The position numbers and the translations under genes were made by a program. This document shows positions 6,453 to 8,110 of a DNA stretch of 8,110 bases, piece after piece (position 1 is the first letter of the stretch; each line of letters opens with the position of its first letter). A model generated the notes under the pieces. The model was given only the letters and a program-made list of their open reading frames with translations, made no database searches and was not told the origin of the DNA. This DNA is from Planctomycetia bacterium (GTDB lineage Bacteria > Planctomycetota > UBA1135 > GCA-002686595), in contig SXKQ01000191.1 of the NCBI GenBank assembly GCA_005778045.1, forward strand, positions 1 to 8,110. Direction: 5' to 3'.

Positions 6453-7916
6453 ATGACGCCCGCTCTCCGCCGCGATTCTCTTGCCTGCGCCGCGTTCGTG
6501 CTCGTGGCCGCGCTCTGCGCGGTGTTCGCGAGCGCGAGCGCGAGCTCGCTGTACGGGCTGGGCATCGACGGCGACGCGGCGTGGCACCTGTCCGCCGGGG
6601 CGAGCCTTGCGCGTGGCGATGGGCTCGTGACTTGTCTCGGCGAGGTATTTTCCCTCTGGCCACCGCTCTATCCAGCGGTGATGGCCGCGCTCGACCTGCT
6701 CGGGTTCGACGTGCTCGAGGCCCTGCGCGCGCTGCACCTTGCGGCGCTCGCGGCGAGCATCGCCCTCGCCGCGTGGCTCGCGTTTCGACTCGCAGGTTCG
6801 CACCTCGCGGCGGCGGCGACCGCTGGCTCGCTGTCGCTCTCGTGGCGCATGCACGAGTACACGGTGCAGATCGTCTCGGAGACCTTCTTTCTGCCGCTCG
6901 TGCTGGGCGCGCTGGCCGTCGCGTTGGCACTCCAGCGCGAGTTCACGCGGAAGCGCTTCGTTTGGCTCATCGCCTTGAGTGCGCTGGCGTGCCTGCAGCG
7001 CTACCTAGGGATCGCGCTGGTGCTCTCGGTGGCGCTCGTCGCGCTCGCGCGGCCCGAGTGGGGGAGTCTCGCGCAGCGTCTGCGACGTGTGGCGACCTAC
7101 TCGCTGCTCTCGCTTGCGCCGCTCGGGCTGTGGTTCCTGCGCAACCGCGCGCTCGATTCGAGCTGGACCGGGGGCCGTGACGAGACGCCGCAGGGCTTCA
7201 CCGAGGCGCTGGACGCGGCTGCGCGCACGCTGCGGCTGTGGGCCGAGCCCGCGAACGCGAGCTGGATGAGCTGGACCGTGATCGCGGGTCTCGTCGTGTC
7301 GCTCGCGGTCTCGATGGTCCGGCGTCCCGAGCTGCGCGCGTCGCTGGCGTTGCTCGCGAGCTTCTCCGGCCTCTACGCGCTGCTGCTCGTGACCCTCGCG
7401 TCGAGCGTGGTGCTCGATCCGATCGGCGATCGGCTCCTGCTCCCTTTGCTTCCACTGCTCGTGATTTTGGCTTGGAGCGCATTTCTCGCAGCATGGCCGT
7501 TGCCGGCTTTCGCGGCTGCGGCGCTCGTCGCGCTCGCGTGGCTCGATGCCGCTCCGCGCGCGAGAGAGCGGCTCGAGCACTGGCGCGACGAAGGCGCCGG
7601 TGGATTCCACACACGGCTGTGGCAGGAGCATCCGGTGACGGAGGCTCTCCGAAACTCCACCCCGAGCGCCCCCTGTTGGTCCAATGGCCCCGAGCTGGTC
7701 TGGCTCGAGAAAGGGCTCGAGGTGCGCTTCCTGCGCGGCGGTGCCAAGGCTTGGGAGCGTGCGGCCGAGGCGGCGTCGCGGGTGGGTGGGTCCGTGGTGT
7801 GGTTCCAGGAGAATGGACGTCCCACGGCCTTCCCCGAGGCCTTCGCCGCGCGGACGAAGCTCGAGCCGCTCGCGTCCGTGCGCGACGGGCTGCTCCTGCG
7901 ACTCGCGCCTCGCTGA
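6453..7916 (+). CDS. GT-C type membrane glycosyltransferase (GT39/ArnT-like), copy 2
   Basis: This is a 487-residue polytopic membrane protein, paralogous to the one at 3697-5157. The landmarks recur at nearly the same residues: IDGDAAW with Asp39/Asp41, WPPLYP at 69-74, HL at 95-96 then RLAGS at 112-116, VSETFF at 141-146, LQRYLG at 181-186, WFLRN at 227-231, LDPIGDRL at 321-328, and SNGP at 410-413. The likely role is transfer of a sugar from a lipid-phosphate donor to an envelope acceptor. Sequence outside the motifs has diverged considerably, so the two copies may use different donors or acceptors. A GTG at 6357 would extend the frame, but the extension passes through the hairpin and the -10 box, and ATG 6453 aligns with the paralogue, so I chose the ATG. 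The first hydrophobic helix contains a (GCGAGC)3 repeat. The gene is monocistronic by its spacing. Confidence 0.83.
   Translation: MTPALRRDSLACAAFVLVAALCAVFASASASSLYGLGIDGDAAWHLSAGASLARGDGLVTCLGEVFSLWPPLYPAVMAALDLLGFDVLEALRALHLAALAASIALAAWLAFRLAGSHLAAAATAGSLSLSWRMHEYTVQIVSETFFLPLVLGALAVALALQREFTRKRFVWLIALSALACLQRYLGIALVLSVALVALARPEWGSLAQRLRRVATYSLLSLAPLGLWFLRNRALDSSWTGGRDETPQGFTEALDAAARTLRLWAEPANASWMSWTVIAGLVVSLAVSMVRRPELRASLALLASFSGLYALLLVTLASSVVLDPIGDRLLLPLLPLLVILAWSAFLAAWPLPAFAAAALVALAWLDAAPRARERLEHWRDEGAGGFHTRLWQEHPVTEALRNSTPSAPCWSNGPELVWLEKGLEVRFLRGGAKAWERAAEAASRVGGSVVWFQENGRPTAFPEAFAARTKLEPLASVRDGLLLRLAPR
6528..6545 (+). repeat. Hexamer tandem repeat (GCGAGC)3 inside GT-C copy 2
   Basis: Three exact copies of GCGAGC are in frame and encode ASASAS at residues 26-31, at the end of the first hydrophobic segment. 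Each copy is 6 nt, so gain or loss by slippage would keep the frame. Confidence 0.6.
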
Positions 7917-7933
7917 AAGTCCCTCGGGCTCGC

Positions 7934-7939
7934 TACAGT
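7934..7939 (+). promoter_or_regulatory. Candidate -10 box for glnS
   Basis: TACAGT within GCTACAGT lies 43 nt before the glnS ATG. A weak -35 (CTGAAA, 7913-7918, 15-nt gap) overlaps the preceding stop. The leader can form a small stem, TCGCC with GGCGA, near 7947-7963. Confidence 0.38.
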
Positions 7940-7981
7940 GCGGGTCTTCGCCCCCTGAAGGCGAGAGGCCCCACACGAGCC

Positions 7982-8110
7982 ATGAGCAACCCCGCCACAC
8001 CGAATCCCGTCCCCGAGGCTTCCCACTTCGTCGAGGAGCGCATCCTCGCCGACCGCGCCGTCGGCAAGCACGGAGGACGCCTCAACACGCGCTTCCCGCC
8101 CGAGCCCAAC
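7982..8110 (+). CDS. glnS: Glutaminyl-tRNA synthetase, N-terminal fragment
   Basis: The first 43 residues are present from ATG 7982, and the frame is open to the window edge. ASHFVEERILADRAVGKHGG is followed by RLNTRFPPEPN. This matches the start of class I GlnRS (E. coli form: TNFIRQIIDEDLASGK, then TRFPPEPNGYLHIGHAKS), so the HIGH motif of the ATP site should come within a few residues past the edge. RFPPEPN distinguishes GlnRS from bacterial GltX, which has RFAPSPTG. The enzyme is cytoplasmic and charges tRNA-Gln. Its presence suggests direct glutaminylation rather than sole reliance on the GatCAB route. A 14-residue Pro-rich lead precedes the conserved part. No strong Shine-Dalgarno is seen. 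Confidence 0.9.
   Translation, partial: MSNPATPNPVPEASHFVEERILADRAVGKHGGRLNTRFPPEPN

Noticed and set aside
1..8110. Defence system, toxin-antitoxin, CRISPR array, mobile element or integration site
   Set aside because: No direct-repeat array, transposase, integrase, terminal inverted repeats or tRNA is visible, and composition is even across the window.

Overview
This window is very GC-rich and densely coded, with strong G/C preference at third codon positions. It looks chromosomal. I see no transposase, phage gene, tRNA, rRNA or CRISPR array. The content points to a Planctomycetota-like or similar Gram-negative-type environmental bacterium. The pointers are a secreted trypsin-like protease with a beta-sandwich and a short C-terminal module of a type I associate with planctomycete secreted proteins, a WCGWC thioredoxin-like secreted protein, a probable outer-membrane barrel ending in Phe, weak Shine-Dalgarno signals and GCTA-type -10 boxes. 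The lineage is an inference from these features.

Layout, left to right. 1-186 (+) is the C-terminal end of a 7Fe ferredoxin (FdxA type), cut by the window edge. 187-412 is a spacer. 413-2731 (+) is a secreted S1-family serine protease of 772 residues with a TTG start. 2808-3164 (+) is an unrecognised 118-residue protein whose ATG lies 6 nt after a good promoter -10. It overlaps by 4 nt the next gene, 3161-3700 (+), a small outer-membrane beta-barrel or lipoprotein candidate. 3697-5157 (-) is a GT-C type membrane glycosyltransferase that meets the barrel gene tail to tail, the two stops sharing one CTAG. 5158-5339 is a divergent promoter region. 5340-6353 (+) is a secreted thioredoxin-like protein with a helical C-terminal domain, followed by a strong hairpin. 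6453-7916 (+) is a second GT-C transferase, clearly paralogous to the first. 7982-8110 (+) is the N-terminus of glutaminyl-tRNA synthetase (glnS), cut by the window edge.

How the genes relate. The ends are housekeeping (ferredoxin, GlnRS). The middle is mostly cell-envelope and secretion biology: an exported protease, an outer-membrane barrel with a small partner, a periplasmic thiol protein, and two polytopic transferases that probably use lipid-linked sugars. The two transferases flank the thioredoxin-like gene. Each gene except the coupled barrel gene seems to have its own promoter, so only 2808-3700 looks like an operon. I find no defence island or other evident new multi-gene system. The most unusual items are the aligned GT-C pair around the thiol protein and the unknown 118-aa protein coupled to the barrel.
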